DNA from: Bacteroidales bacterium
GTDB lineage: Bacteria; Bacteroidota; Bacteroidia; Bacteroidales; PXBB01
Direction of reading: 5' to 3'
NCBI GenBank assembly: GCA_028698995.1
Contig: JAQVVM010000032.1
Location: forward strand, 1 to 52,500
DNA length: 52,500 nucleotides
Part shown: positions 43,955-52,500 of the stretch, piece by piece
Layout of the letters: each line of letters opens with the position of its first letter
Numbering within the stretch: the first letter of the stretch is position 1
Made by a program: the position numbers and the translations under genes
The notes under the pieces: generated by a model
The model's input: the letters and a program-made list of their open reading frames with translations, nothing else
What the model was told of the DNA's origin: nothing
The model's database searches: none

Positions 43955-44890
43955 TTACGGTTGAATAATAATGACCTGATAAGAATATGTTTTAGTGACC
44001 CCTCCTAAAAGCACATCAGTAATACTCACGTTATATGTAACATCGCCTGAGCTGGTTGTATTAATACCTTCGGGTTCCCAAACTATAGATTTATCCCCAT
44101 AATTACCATTTCTTGCAATAATATTGAGCGATAAAGGATTCCCCGCTCCATCTGTCATATTCACCTGTGCATTGGTAAAATCGGCAGAAGGCACACTTAA
44201 AGACCAACGAGGATACACAATGGGGGCTGGAACCAAACCTTTGGGTGGCCATGCAATGAATTCAGGCATATCGGAAGGCAATGGATTGCTGCTGTTTCCC
44301 AACACCCATAAAGCATTGGAGTTTGGAGTAGAACCTGTACCCATAACTTTGGCTTTCGAATATAAAATCCATCTTCGGTGTCCAACAGCAGTATTATTAG
44401 CCCCGTCATCCTGAATGTAACGACTTATTGATGTTGATGAATTAGTTCCTAATGCAATATTAGAGCTCCCACTGGCTTCATATCCATCGGCTGTATAGCA
44501 AGACCATGATGTTGGGGGGTAATGGTCAAGGGCATTATTTGCACGTATCATCAGAGCAGCCTGCTGACATTTGGCACTTTTTGAAGCATCAAAGGCAATA
44601 TCATCATTAAGTCCTGCCATACGTCTGAAATAGTTAATTCTTTGCAGTGTTTTAGTCGTGGCCTCTGTTGATTCAGTACCGGCAAAACAAGTTGTAGCAT
44701 CTCCTGTCCATGTGAAATTTGTGACCGCAGAACCTTCATAATTATTTGTGTAATCTTCGAGAATTAATTCTCTTTCAGTTTTTACAGGGGGCTTATTGTC
44801 ATTATCATCAATAATCACATCGTCCTTCTTACAGGCATTTATAAAAGTTATGAGCAACAATAAAAACCAAATTGCTTTGTTATTTTTCAT
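43955..44890 (-). CDS. CAP-domain (SCP/PR1-like) lipoprotein
   Basis: This 311-residue protein has a lipoprotein signal (INAC, Cys20) and an acidic Asp/Asn linker (KKDDVIIDDNDNKPP). The CAP domain (about residues 70-225) shows RINYFRRMAGLNDDIAF, ALMIRANNALDHYPP (candidate His), an S/T-rich segment and the signature AVGHRRWILYSKAKVMG (second His). CAP domains are alpha-beta-alpha sandwiches with a His/Glu cleft, and their activities in bacteria are mostly unknown. The C-terminal ~85 residues (PRWSLSVPSADFTNAQVNM ... KTYSYQVIIIQP) form a beta-sandwich. First gene of a two-lipoprotein operon with a consensus -7 element upstream. Confidence 0.83.
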   Translation of the reverse strand: MKNNKAIWFLLLLITFINACKKDDVIIDDNDNKPPVKTERELILEDYTNNYEGSAVTNFTWTGDATTCFAGTESTEATTKTLQRINYFRRMAGLNDDIAFDASKSAKCQQAALMIRANNALDHYPPTSWSCYTADGYEASGSSNIALGTNSSTSISRYIQDDGANNTAVGHRRWILYSKAKVMGTGSTPNSNALWVLGNSSNPLPSDMPEFIAWPPKGLVPAPIVYPRWSLSVPSADFTNAQVNMTDGAGNPLSLNIIARNGNYGDKSIVWEPEGINTTSSGDVTYNVSITDVLLGGVTKTYSYQVIIIQP

Positions 44891-44933
44891 TCTAATTGTT
44901 TGATGTTAAAAGTTAGTATTGTATAAAATCAGT

Positions 44934-44941
44934 CAAAGTTA
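44934..44941 (-). promoter_or_regulatory. -7 element TAACTTTG (minus strand)
   Basis: Plus-strand CAAAGTTA is an exact TAnnTTTG on the minus strand, 43 bases before the CAP-lipoprotein start. Confidence 0.45.
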
Positions 44942-45081
44942 AAAAATAATGAGTAATAAAACCGAAAATGAAAAAATTATATGTATAATGAATTATGAAG
45001 TTAAATATTTAGTTAAAATTAACCCTTAGCAGGCTGTTTTATCTGATTATTATAGTACTTTTATAAAAAATCAACAAATCT

Positions 45082-47247
45082 ATGAGTAAGAAAAAAACAA
45101 ATCCAAATAAAGTATTAAGAGAGGCTTTAAAGAAAGAAGTCATTGATGTTTTTCTATCTAAAGGGGGACAGAAACTTAACTATAAGCAGTTGTCGAAGCA
45201 ATTGGGAGTAACTGATAAAAAAGAAAAGCTTTTGGTGCAAGACATATTGGATCAGCTTGTTAATGACAAAAAATTACTTGAAGCCAACAGGGGAAAATAT
45301 GAATTGAACCAACAATCATCTATCATACCTTTGATAGGTCATTCTTACATCACAGGGGTTGTTGATATGACCCCCAGTGGCAAGGCTTATGTCATTTCAT
45401 CTGAGGTAGAAGAAGATGTCAGGATTACTTCCAATAATACAAACAGGGCTTTACATGGAGATACTGTTAAGGTATTTTTATTCCCTAAGCGGAAAGACCG
45501 AAAACTAGAAGGTCAGATTATTGAAGTTATTACGAGATCTCAAAGCAGATTTGTAGGGACGATGCAAATTTCCAAACAGTATGCATTTCTAATTCCCGAC
45601 AAAATATCCATGCCTGTGGATATTTTTATTCCGTTAAATGAACTTAATGGTGCCACACAGGGTATTAAAGCTGTGGCTGAAATAGTTGACTGGCCTGAGC
45701 GTGCAAAGAATCCATTTGGAAAAATCATTAAAGTATTAGGAGCATCAGGCACAAATGAAGTTGAAATACAATCCATCATGGTTGATTTTAATTTGCCTTT
45801 GTCTTTTGATCAGGCCAGCTTGAAGATTGCAGAATCAATAAATAAAAATATTGACGAAAAGGATATCAGAGCCCGAAGGGATTTCAGAAAGGTAACTACT
45901 TTTACAATAGACCCACCTGATGCTAAAGACTTTGACGATGCCGTGTCTCTGAAAAAATTACAAAATGGGAACTGGGAAGTTGGGGTGCATATTGCTGATG
46001 TTGCACATTATATAAAGGAAGGGAATGCTCTTGATAAAGAAGCCTATGAAAGAGCCACCTCTGTTTATCTGGTTGACAGGGTAATCCTCATGCTTCCTGA
46101 GAGGCTGTCGAACGACATTTGCAGTCTTAAGCCCAAAGAAGACAAACTTTGCTTTTCGGCTGTTTTTGAGATGTCTGACGATGGAAAGATTCTAAACCGA
46201 TGGTTTGGAAAGTCAATTATAAACTCAGACAAAAGGTTTAATTATGATGAAGTACAGTTAATAATTGAAACTCAGAAAGGTGAATTTGTCAATGAAATAC
46301 TCCTTTTAGACAAACTTGCTAAGAAGCTGAGAGAACAACGTTTCAGAAAAGGTTCAATTGCATTTGAAACAGTGGAGGTCAAGTTTATTCTTGATGATAA
46401 GGGAAAACCCATTGATGTTTATATCAAAGAATCGAAAGATGCCCATAAGCTGATTGAAGATTTTATGTTACTTGCCAATCGTGAGGTAGCCACACTTATT
46501 GGCAAAACAAATAAGGGAGAAGCAGAAAGACCTTTTCTATACAGAGTTCATGACGAACCAAGTCAGGAAAAGCTACACACTTTTTCAGATTTTGTTCGCA
46601 AGTTCGGTTATAAAATTCAGACCGATAACCGCAAAAGTGTTATTAACTCACTTAATAATGTACTGAAAGATGTGAATGGAAAAGGTGAAGAAAACCTTAT
46701 AAGCACTTTAGCCATCCGTACCATGCAAAAAGCTGTATACTCCCACGAAAACATAGGTCACTACGGACTTGCTTTCGATTACTATACCCACTTTACATCA
46801 CCTATTCGCCGATACCCCGACTTAGTTGTGCATCGTCTGCTTGATACTTACCTTCAAAAGAAATACCCACCAAAAAGTTTAGATCTTGAAAGCATCGGAA
46901 AACACACATCTGAAAGAGAAAAAGTAGCTTCAGAAGCTGAACGCGCATCAATTAAATACAAACAGGTTGAGTTTTTATCAGATAAAATCGGCAAAATATT
47001 TAATGGTATCATATCAGGAGTAAGTAAGTGGGGTATTTTTGTTGAAATTGAAGGTAATAAGTGTGAAGGGATGGTCCAACTCAAAGATATTGAAGAAGAC
47101 TTTTACTATCTCGATGAAGAAAATTACTGTGTAGTAGGGCAGCGCTATGGTCGAAAGTATCAACTTGGAGATAAGGTAAGAATTAAAGTTAAAAAAGCTG
47201 ACCTTCTAAAAAAACAACTCGATTTTTTGTTTATTGAAGATGAATAA
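45082..47247 (+). CDS. rnr: Ribonuclease R
   Basis: This 721-residue processive 3'-5' exoribonuclease has a winged-helix-like N-terminus (LNYKQLSKQLGVTDKKEKL), cold-shock domains (about residues 85-230; GVVDMTPSGKAYVI) and the RNB catalytic domain (about 255-590). The metal-binding motif DPPDAKDFDD is present (Asp277, Asp283, Asp285, Asp286), with HIADVAHYIKEG and YTHFTSPIRRYPDLVVHRLL. A C-terminal S1 domain covers about 635-718 (FNGIISGVSKWGIFVEIEGN). RNase R degrades structured RNA and takes part in RNA quality control. The comF-like gene overlaps its last 8 bases (ATG within GATGAATAA), so they are translationally coupled. Confidence 0.95.
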   Translation: MSKKKTNPNKVLREALKKEVIDVFLSKGGQKLNYKQLSKQLGVTDKKEKLLVQDILDQLVNDKKLLEANRGKYELNQQSSIIPLIGHSYITGVVDMTPSGKAYVISSEVEEDVRITSNNTNRALHGDTVKVFLFPKRKDRKLEGQIIEVITRSQSRFVGTMQISKQYAFLIPDKISMPVDIFIPLNELNGATQGIKAVAEIVDWPERAKNPFGKIIKVLGASGTNEVEIQSIMVDFNLPLSFDQASLKIAESINKNIDEKDIRARRDFRKVTTFTIDPPDAKDFDDAVSLKKLQNGNWEVGVHIADVAHYIKEGNALDKEAYERATSVYLVDRVILMLPERLSNDICSLKPKEDKLCFSAVFEMSDDGKILNRWFGKSIINSDKRFNYDEVQLIIETQKGEFVNEILLLDKLAKKLREQRFRKGSIAFETVEVKFILDDKGKPIDVYIKESKDAHKLIEDFMLLANREVATLIGKTNKGEAERPFLYRVHDEPSQEKLHTFSDFVRKFGYKIQTDNRKSVINSLNNVLKDVNGKGEENLISTLAIRTMQKAVYSHENIGHYGLAFDYYTHFTSPIRRYPDLVVHRLLDTYLQKKYPPKSLDLESIGKHTSEREKVASEAERASIKYKQVEFLSDKIGKIFNGIISGVSKWGIFVEIEGNKCEGMVQLKDIEEDFYYLDEENYCVVGQRYGRKYQLGDKVRIKVKKADLLKKQLDFLFIEDE

Positions 47248-47950
47248 GAGATTTTTCAAATCAATATTTCAGGATATAAGCGGTGTAATTTTTCCCGAAG
47301 TTTGCCTTGCCTGCCAAAGCCGTCTTGATAAACACGAAAGTATTATTTGCATGGCCTGTTTGAGTAACCTACCCCAAACTTATTTTCACAAACAACCCGA
47401 TAATCCTGTAGCAAAAATTTTCTGGGGTCGGGTACCCTTGGTCAATGCTGCTGCATTTCTTTATTTTTCGAAGAAAGGGAAAGTTCAACAAATGCTGCAC
47501 CATCTCAAATACAAAAGCAATAAAGATATTGGAATTCTGTTGGGGAAACTATATGGATTTGAATTATTAAAGGAAGAAGCCTTCAATAACATTGATTTTA
47601 TTGTCCCTGTACCACTGCATCCGGATAAATTAAAAAAAAGAGGATATAATCAAAGTGAAATGATTGGTCTTGGTCTTTCACAGGTTATGAATATACCTAT
47701 GAACACAGTTTTTTTTGAAAGGACAATTTTTACAGAAACCCAGACAAAAAAAACACGTTATAGAAGATGGGAGAATGTAAATAATATATTTACTGTTAAG
47801 GAAACACTTTCATTTGAAGGTAAACATATTTTGTTGGTGGATGATGTAATAACAACAGGTGCAACCATAGAGGCCTGCGCACAAGAACTTTTGAAAGTAA
47901 GGGACATTAAAATAAGTGTTGTTTCAATTGCTACAGCGATGAGTTTGTAA
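47240..47950 (+). CDS. ComF-family phosphoribosyltransferase-like protein
   Basis: The product has 236 residues from the ATG at 47240, which overlaps the rnr stop; a TTG at 47234 is a less likely start. An N-terminal double zinc ribbon (CLACQSRL ... ICMACL, four Cys) precedes the phosphoribosyltransferase fold. VPVPLHPDKLKKRGYNQSEMIGLGLS is the family signature and ILLVDDVITTGAT (residues 197-209) the PRPP-binding loop. ComF proteins help DNA uptake for natural transformation in some bacteria, but many lineages keep the gene without known competence. A link to competence here is unproven. Confidence 0.9.
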   Translation: MNKRFFKSIFQDISGVIFPEVCLACQSRLDKHESIICMACLSNLPQTYFHKQPDNPVAKIFWGRVPLVNAAAFLYFSKKGKVQQMLHHLKYKSNKDIGILLGKLYGFELLKEEAFNNIDFIVPVPLHPDKLKKRGYNQSEMIGLGLSQVMNIPMNTVFFERTIFTETQTKKTRYRRWENVNNIFTVKETLSFEGKHILLVDDVITTGATIEACAQELLKVRDIKISVVSIATAMSL

Positions 47951-48075
47951 TGATTAATAACATATACATCAAAAAAAGATTTTTTATTCGAATTTTTCAA
48001 TTTCACCAAGGCTACATCTTAATTGACTTTCAGATATGTAATAGCATTAATTATGTCCATTAAGCCAAATTATAT

Positions 48076-48083
48076 TATTTTTG
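48076..48083 (+). promoter_or_regulatory. -7 element TATTTTTG
   Basis: An exact TAnnTTTG match 22 bases before the ATG at 48106. The -33 box is not clear. Confidence 0.45.
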
Positions 48084-48105
48084 TTCCAATCAAAAAAAAT
48101 CAACA

Positions 48106-50295
48106 ATGAACAAATCCATCTTTATTCTGAGTCTTTGTCTCTTATTGATTTCAAATAGGACATTCTCTCAGACAGTTAACGGGAGTATAGAACTTCGGGA
48201 GCTCTGGGGCAGTCGCAAATTCGTACCAAAATCCATCTCAGATAATGTTCCAATGAACAGTGATGAGCATTATTCGGTTCTGGAAAACAGTTATCAGATA
48301 AATGAATATGAGTATAGGTCAGGGGAAAAGACACGCACAATCATAAATTTCAGGGATGTTTTTCTGGCAGCGGAACTTCAACCTAAGGCTATAGATGAAT
48401 ATGTTTTCAATAAGGATGAAACAAAAGTACTTGTGGCGACAGAGACAGATGCTATTTACCGACATTCCACAGCATCTGAATATTACGTTTATGATTTAGG
48501 TACTGAAAGACTGGTTTCACTTTCGGAATTGGGGAAACAACGACTGGCAACATTTTCTCCTGATGGGACCAAAATTGCATATGTGATAGAAAACAATATT
48601 TATATTAAAGACCTAATCACATTAGAAGAAGTTCAAGTTACAAATGACGGGGAATACAATGAGGTAATAAATGGTGCTACTGATTGGGTTTATGAAGAAG
48701 AATTCAGTTTTACACAAGCTTTTTTCTGGTCGCCGGATGGTCAGAAAATTGCCTTTTACCGTTTTGATGAAAGCCATGTCAAAGAATTTGTGATGATGAT
48801 GTATGGCACACTATATCCTGAAGAATATAGGTATAAGTATCCCAAAGCCGGTGAAGAAAATGCACATGTATCCATACACATTTACAATGTGCCACTTAAA
48901 AGCACAACTTTAGTAGATATTGGAACAGAAGAAGATCAGTACATTCCACGTATTAAGTGGAGTAAAGACCCCAATAAACTTGCTGTTTTAAGAATGAACA
49001 GACTTCAAAACCATCTAGAGTTGCTATTTGCCGATGCCCGTACAGGAGTAACAAACCGTGTTTATGAAGAAAACAACAGATGTTATATTGAGATTAATGA
49101 TCATTTAACTTTTACTGATGATGGCCAGATGTTTATCATAAGCAGTGAAAAAAACGGGTATAATCACTTATACTGTTTCGATATGAATGGAAATCTTATC
49201 AATCAGATTACAAACGGAGAATGGGATGTGATTGATGTAGCCGGTTATAATTCTGAGAACAAAACCCTTTATTACATTTCAACTGAAGACTCGCCTGTAA
49301 CAAGACATGTTTATGCAATCAACATTAATGGCACAAAAAAAGTTAGGTTGTCACAAAATGCCGGATATAACAACCCAACATTCAGTAAAAAATTCAAATA
49401 CTTTATAAATCAATATTCAAACATAAACACGCCACCAGTTTACACGGTTAATAATTCAAGAAACGGCAATGAGATAAGACTTATTGAAGGTAATTCCGAT
49501 CTAAAAAGGACTATGAAAGAATTAGACATAGCACAGACTGAATTTATTAAAATCCCAACAGAGAATGGTATTCTACTTAATGCATGGATGATAAAACCGC
49601 ATGATTTTGACGACACAAAAAAATATCCGGTTTTGTTTTATGTTTACGGGGGCCCTGGCTCACAGACAGTACAGGATGAATGGGGAGGCCACAACCATAT
49701 TTGGTTTCAGATGATGGCTCAGCAGGGATATATTGTTGTTTCTGTTGATAATAGAGGCACACCAGGTCGAGGAGAAGCTTTTAAAAAAGCCACTTATCTG
49801 CAATTGGGATTACTCGAAACTATAGACCAGATTGAGGCTGCAAAATTTCTAGGAACATTGCCCTACGTTGACAAAGACAGAATTGGCATTTTCGGATGGA
49901 GTTATGGAGGATATCTCACATTACTTTGTATGACCAAAGGAGCATCGTACTTTAAAACAGGTATTGCAGTAGCTCCAGTAACAAATTGGCGTTTTTACGA
50001 CAGTATTTATACTGAAAGATATATGGGCCTGCCCAAAGACAATGCATCGGGATACGATGATAATTCGCCCATAAATCATGTTGATAAGCTCATTGGTAAA
50101 TTGCTTATTGTTCATGGTTCGGCTGATGACAATGTGCATTATCAGAATTCTATGGAAATTTTTAATGCACTCGTAAACGCCAATAAGCCATTTGACATGC
50201 ATATTTATCCTGATAAAAATCATGGTATTTATGGTGGATACACGCGTTTGCACCTGTTTTCGAAAATGACAGCATACCTTATTGAAAATCTTTAA
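48106..50295 (+). CDS. Dipeptidyl peptidase IV-like serine protease (S9B)
   Basis: This 729-residue protein has a signal peptide (about 1-21, ending TFSQ), an eight-blade beta-propeller and an alpha/beta-hydrolase domain. It should remove X-Pro or X-Ala dipeptides from peptide N-termini in the periplasm or on the surface. The catalytic triad is Ser599 (GWSYGG), Asp674 (HGSADDNVH) and His706 (KNHGI). The amino-terminus-binding Glu pair is in DWVYEEEF (Glu198, Glu199), as in human DPP4. These residues place it in DPP4 proper rather than prolyl oligopeptidase. It is monocistronic. Confidence 0.95.
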   Translation: MNKSIFILSLCLLLISNRTFSQTVNGSIELRELWGSRKFVPKSISDNVPMNSDEHYSVLENSYQINEYEYRSGEKTRTIINFRDVFLAAELQPKAIDEYVFNKDETKVLVATETDAIYRHSTASEYYVYDLGTERLVSLSELGKQRLATFSPDGTKIAYVIENNIYIKDLITLEEVQVTNDGEYNEVINGATDWVYEEEFSFTQAFFWSPDGQKIAFYRFDESHVKEFVMMMYGTLYPEEYRYKYPKAGEENAHVSIHIYNVPLKSTTLVDIGTEEDQYIPRIKWSKDPNKLAVLRMNRLQNHLELLFADARTGVTNRVYEENNRCYIEINDHLTFTDDGQMFIISSEKNGYNHLYCFDMNGNLINQITNGEWDVIDVAGYNSENKTLYYISTEDSPVTRHVYAININGTKKVRLSQNAGYNNPTFSKKFKYFINQYSNINTPPVYTVNNSRNGNEIRLIEGNSDLKRTMKELDIAQTEFIKIPTENGILLNAWMIKPHDFDDTKKYPVLFYVYGGPGSQTVQDEWGGHNHIWFQMMAQQGYIVVSVDNRGTPGRGEAFKKATYLQLGLLETIDQIEAAKFLGTLPYVDKDRIGIFGWSYGGYLTLLCMTKGASYFKTGIAVAPVTNWRFYDSIYTERYMGLPKDNASGYDDNSPINHVDKLIGKLLIVHGSADDNVHYQNSMEIFNALVNANKPFDMHIYPDKNHGIYGGYTRLHLFSKMTAYLIENL

Positions 50296-50311
50296 AAATA
50301 TTTTATATTTT

Positions 50312-50343
50312 TTTGTGATATTTCAAAAAAACATGTAGGTTTG
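50312..50343 (+). promoter_or_regulatory. Bacteroidota-type promoter of the aminotransferase
   Basis: TTTG (50312-50315), a 20-base spacer and TAGGTTTG (50336-50343), both boxes exact, 43 bases before the ATG at 50387. Confidence 0.65.
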
Positions 50344-50386
50344 CTTTTTAATGAATTAATTATTGTTTAATAAAAGATATTTAGAC

Positions 50387-51703
50387 ATGAAAGATACGCC
50401 CATCAATTATGACATAGTTTGTGAAAAGATAAAAGAAATGAAGCTGACAAGTGTAGGCAAGGCTTCAATCAGAGAGATAAAACGACTTGTTGATAACATT
50501 GAAACTGCCACTGGAGAAAAATTCATCCGAATGGAGATGGGAATTCCCGGCTTACCTGCTGCACAGATAGGTATAGAAGCTGAAATTGAAGCACTTAGAA
50601 GTGGAGTTGCATCAATTTACCCTGAGATAGATGGTATGCCTTTGCTGAAACAGGAAATTTCACGATTTGTCAAATTGTTTCTGAACATAAATGTAAATCC
50701 TCAAAGTTGTCTTCCTACAGTTGGTTCAATGCAGGGTGGGTTTGCAGCCTTTTTAACTGTTAACCGTTTGAATAAGGATAAAGACACGACCCTTTTTATA
50801 GATCCCGGTTTTCCTGTACACAAACAACAACATAGGGTACTCGGGTTAAAATACCAAACTTTTGACGTTTATAATTTCAGAGGAGACAAATTGAAAGAGA
50901 AACTAGAATCATACCTAAAACAAGGGCATATTTCAAGTTTATTGTATTCAAATCCAAATAATCCCTCATGGATTTGTTTTACTGAAAAAGAACTTCAGAT
51001 AATAGGAGAACTTGCTGAAAAGTATGGTGTTGTAGTAATGGAAGACCTTGCTTATTTTGCTATGGATTTCAGAAAAGATTATTCCAAACCAGGTCTGCCT
51101 CCTTATCAACCCACAGTAGCCCATTATACAAATAATTACATCTTATTTATTTCAAGTTCAAAAGCATTCAGTTATGCTGGTCAACGTATAGGTATGATGG
51201 TTATCTCAGATGCTTTGTTTCAAAGACAATATCCTGATTTATTAAAATTTTACAATTCTGATAATTTTGGGAAAGCCATGGTATTTGGCACACTTTATTC
51301 TTTGAGTTCCGGCACTTCACATTCGGCACAATATGCGCTTGCAGGTATTTTGAAAGCAGTAAACAACGGCGAATTTAATTTTATTGATGTTGTTAAAGAA
51401 TATGGCGAAAAAGCCAAAATTATGAAGAAATTATTCATTGATAATGGCTTTAAAATTGTTTATGACAAAGATGAAAATGACCTTATCGCTGATGGTTTTT
51501 ATTTTACAATATCATACCCTGGATTTTCGGGAGTGGAGTTGATTGAAAAGTTTATTTACTACGGTATCAGTGCAATTTCACTTGATATTACAGGCAGCGA
51601 ACGTTTAGAAGGGATCAGAGCATGTGTTTCTTTGGTAAGAAGATCCCAATTCCCTGATTTGGAGTATCGCTTGAAAAAATTCAATGAACATTACGGTCGT
51701 TAA
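50387..51703 (+). CDS. Pyridoxal-phosphate-dependent aminotransferase (class I/II)
   Basis: The product has 438 residues from the ATG at 50387; a TTG at 50363 would begin upstream of the conserved part. It is a fold-type-I aminotransferase: PTVGSMQGGFAAF (cofactor phosphate cup), LLYSNPNNPSWICF (the usual NPNNP turn), VVMEDLAYFAMD (Asp contacting the pyridine N) and the Schiff-base Lys in ISSSKAFSYAGQRIGMM (Lys259). It exchanges an amino group between an amino acid and 2-oxoglutarate or another oxo acid. The substrate cannot be read; AspC-like and aromatic aminotransferases share these motifs. It is monocistronic between its own promoter and an inverted repeat. Confidence 0.88.
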   Translation: MKDTPINYDIVCEKIKEMKLTSVGKASIREIKRLVDNIETATGEKFIRMEMGIPGLPAAQIGIEAEIEALRSGVASIYPEIDGMPLLKQEISRFVKLFLNINVNPQSCLPTVGSMQGGFAAFLTVNRLNKDKDTTLFIDPGFPVHKQQHRVLGLKYQTFDVYNFRGDKLKEKLESYLKQGHISSLLYSNPNNPSWICFTEKELQIIGELAEKYGVVVMEDLAYFAMDFRKDYSKPGLPPYQPTVAHYTNNYILFISSSKAFSYAGQRIGMMVISDALFQRQYPDLLKFYNSDNFGKAMVFGTLYSLSSGTSHSAQYALAGILKAVNNGEFNFIDVVKEYGEKAKIMKKLFIDNGFKIVYDKDENDLIADGFYFTISYPGFSGVELIEKFIYYGISAISLDITGSERLEGIRACVSLVRRSQFPDLEYRLKKFNEHYGR

Positions 51704-51743
51704 TTTTTTCTAACCCAACATATCTCATATTTATATAAAGTAT

Positions 51744-51779
51744 AAGTTTTGAAAATATTTTTTATTTTCAAAAGTTATT
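51744..51779. terminator. AT-rich inverted repeat, possible terminator
   Basis: AAGTTTTGAAAAT (51744-51756) and ATTTTCAAAAGTT (51764-51776) pair with one mismatch around a 7-base loop, followed by T. The stem is AT-rich, so its strength is doubtful. Confidence 0.4.
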
Positions 51780-51847
51780 TTAATTATTTTTACACACAGT
51801 AATTACCAATTAATCCATTCAATTTATCAACTAATAAATAACCTGAC

Positions 51848-52500
51848 ATGAAAAACTATGATTTGAGTTTAAGCAATCTTAACACATTATTTCCGGAAGA
51901 TTTTACGCAAGAACAATTAGCCAAAGCTAAAACTATTTTTCTTAAGAGATTGGCTTTAAATGCTCATAAGTTTTACAATGGTAAGATGCAAACCATACCT
52001 AAGGCTCCGGTTCCTGGTTTTAACTGGTTTAATGTATGGTACACCCCCGGTGTTTCTGTTGTGTCAACAGAAATACGAAACAATAATGATATTTCTTATG
52101 AATTGAGCAACCGAGGTAATTTAGTTGCAGTTGTGAGTGATTCCACAAGGGTATTGGGAGATGGAGACTGTACACCTCCCGGTGGCTTAGGTGTAATGGA
52201 AGGTAAGGCTTTCTTAATGAAATATTTGGGTGGTGTTGATGGCATTGCATTATGCGTGGACAGCAAAAATGAAAATGGGAAAAATGACCCCGATAAAATC
52301 ATTGAATTTGTTAAAATGTGTCAACACAGCTTCGGAGCCATTAACCTTGAAGATATTTCACAGCCGAATTGTTATAAAGTTTTAGATGTTTTAAGAGAAG
52401 TATGTGATATTCCTGTATGGCACGACGATGCACAAGGAACAGCAAGCGTAACACTGGCAGGGCTTATTAATGCTTTAAAACTTGTAAATAAAAAAATAGA
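51848..52500 (+). CDS. Malic enzyme, NAD(P)-dependent (3' end outside window)
   Basis: ATG at 51848 opens a frame without a stop to the window end (217 codons). Malic-enzyme segments are visible: [31 protein letters not shown] followed by [30 protein letters not shown] and [18 protein letters not shown]. The last corresponds to the metal-binding PVFHDDQHGTA of the family, here with Trp and Ala replacements. It would decarboxylate malate to pyruvate, making NAD(P)H. The C-terminal cofactor domain is outside the window. An insertion between LGDGD and VMEGKA and the altered HDD motif make this a divergent member. Confidence 0.85.
   Translation, partial: MKNYDLSLSNLNTLFPEDFTQEQLAKAKTIFLKRLALNAHKFYNGKMQTIPKAPVPGFNWFNVWYTPGVSVVSTEIRNNNDISYELSNRGNLVAVVSDSTRVLGDGDCTPPGGLGVMEGKAFLMKYLGGVDGIALCVDSKNENGKNDPDKIIEFVKMCQHSFGAINLEDISQPNCYKVLDVLREVCDIPVWHDDAQGTASVTLAGLINALKLVNKKI

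Overview
The window is an AT-rich chromosomal segment (my estimate is roughly one third G+C) from a member of the Bacteroidota. The evidence is the type IX secretion (T9SS) C-terminal sorting domains on several secreted proteins, two TonB-dependent receptors with an N-terminal carboxypeptidase-regulatory-like domain, a GWxTD lipoprotein, a HYC_CC_PP-type protein, the general lack of Shine-Dalgarno sites, and repeated use of the Bacteroidota sigma pattern TTTG-N19/21-TAnnTTTG. Ptb-Buk, a carboxynorspermidine-synthase-type enzyme and a malic enzyme suggest a fermentative lifestyle, but I cannot name genus or species. I see no phage, insertion sequence, CRISPR array or plasmid gene.

Layout. 1-5.2 kb: two tandem secreted proteins built of YadA-head-like repeats and ending in a peptidase-S74 intramolecular chaperone; the first is cut by the window edge. 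5.5-7.5 kb: phosphate butyryltransferase and butyrate kinase. 7.6-14 kb: an orphan B12-binding-type radical SAM enzyme, a T9SS-exported beta-sandwich protein and a TonB-dependent receptor. 14-17.1 kb: a short acyl-chain cassette (hotdog dehydratase, ketosynthase, atypical acyl carrier protein, family-2 glycosyltransferase). 17.1-24.7 kb, minus strand: an envelope-biogenesis block (CoaX, outer-membrane barrel, TPR protein, LptC, CBS-domain membrane protein, PpiD-like foldase). 24.8-28.9 kb, minus strand: a probable copper-related group (TonB receptor, Cys/His-rich small protein, lipoprotein, T9SS-exported cupredoxin). 29.0-29.2 kb: tRNA-Ala(GGC) and an atypical tRNA-Gln(TTG).

29.3-33.7 kb is the most unusual stretch. 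It is a self-contained operon with its own promoter and terminator. It encodes a 1292-residue T9SS-exported protein, a stand-alone PqqD-like (RRE-type) protein and a 53-codon peptide with a YxxPxI leader-like motif. It looks like part of a peptide-modification (RiPP-type) system whose maturation enzyme is not in the window. The rest is mainly housekeeping and envelope genes: RmuC, a GWxTD lipoprotein, RlmB, a GT-C-like membrane protein coupled to a GT9 transferase (33.8-41.2 kb), a carboxynorspermidine-synthase-like enzyme, a CAP-domain lipoprotein and its partner lipoprotein, RNase R, ComF, a dipeptidyl-peptidase-IV-type protease, an aminotransferase, and the first 217 codons of a malic enzyme at the right edge.

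All calls come from reading the sequence and from family knowledge. No database search was run.
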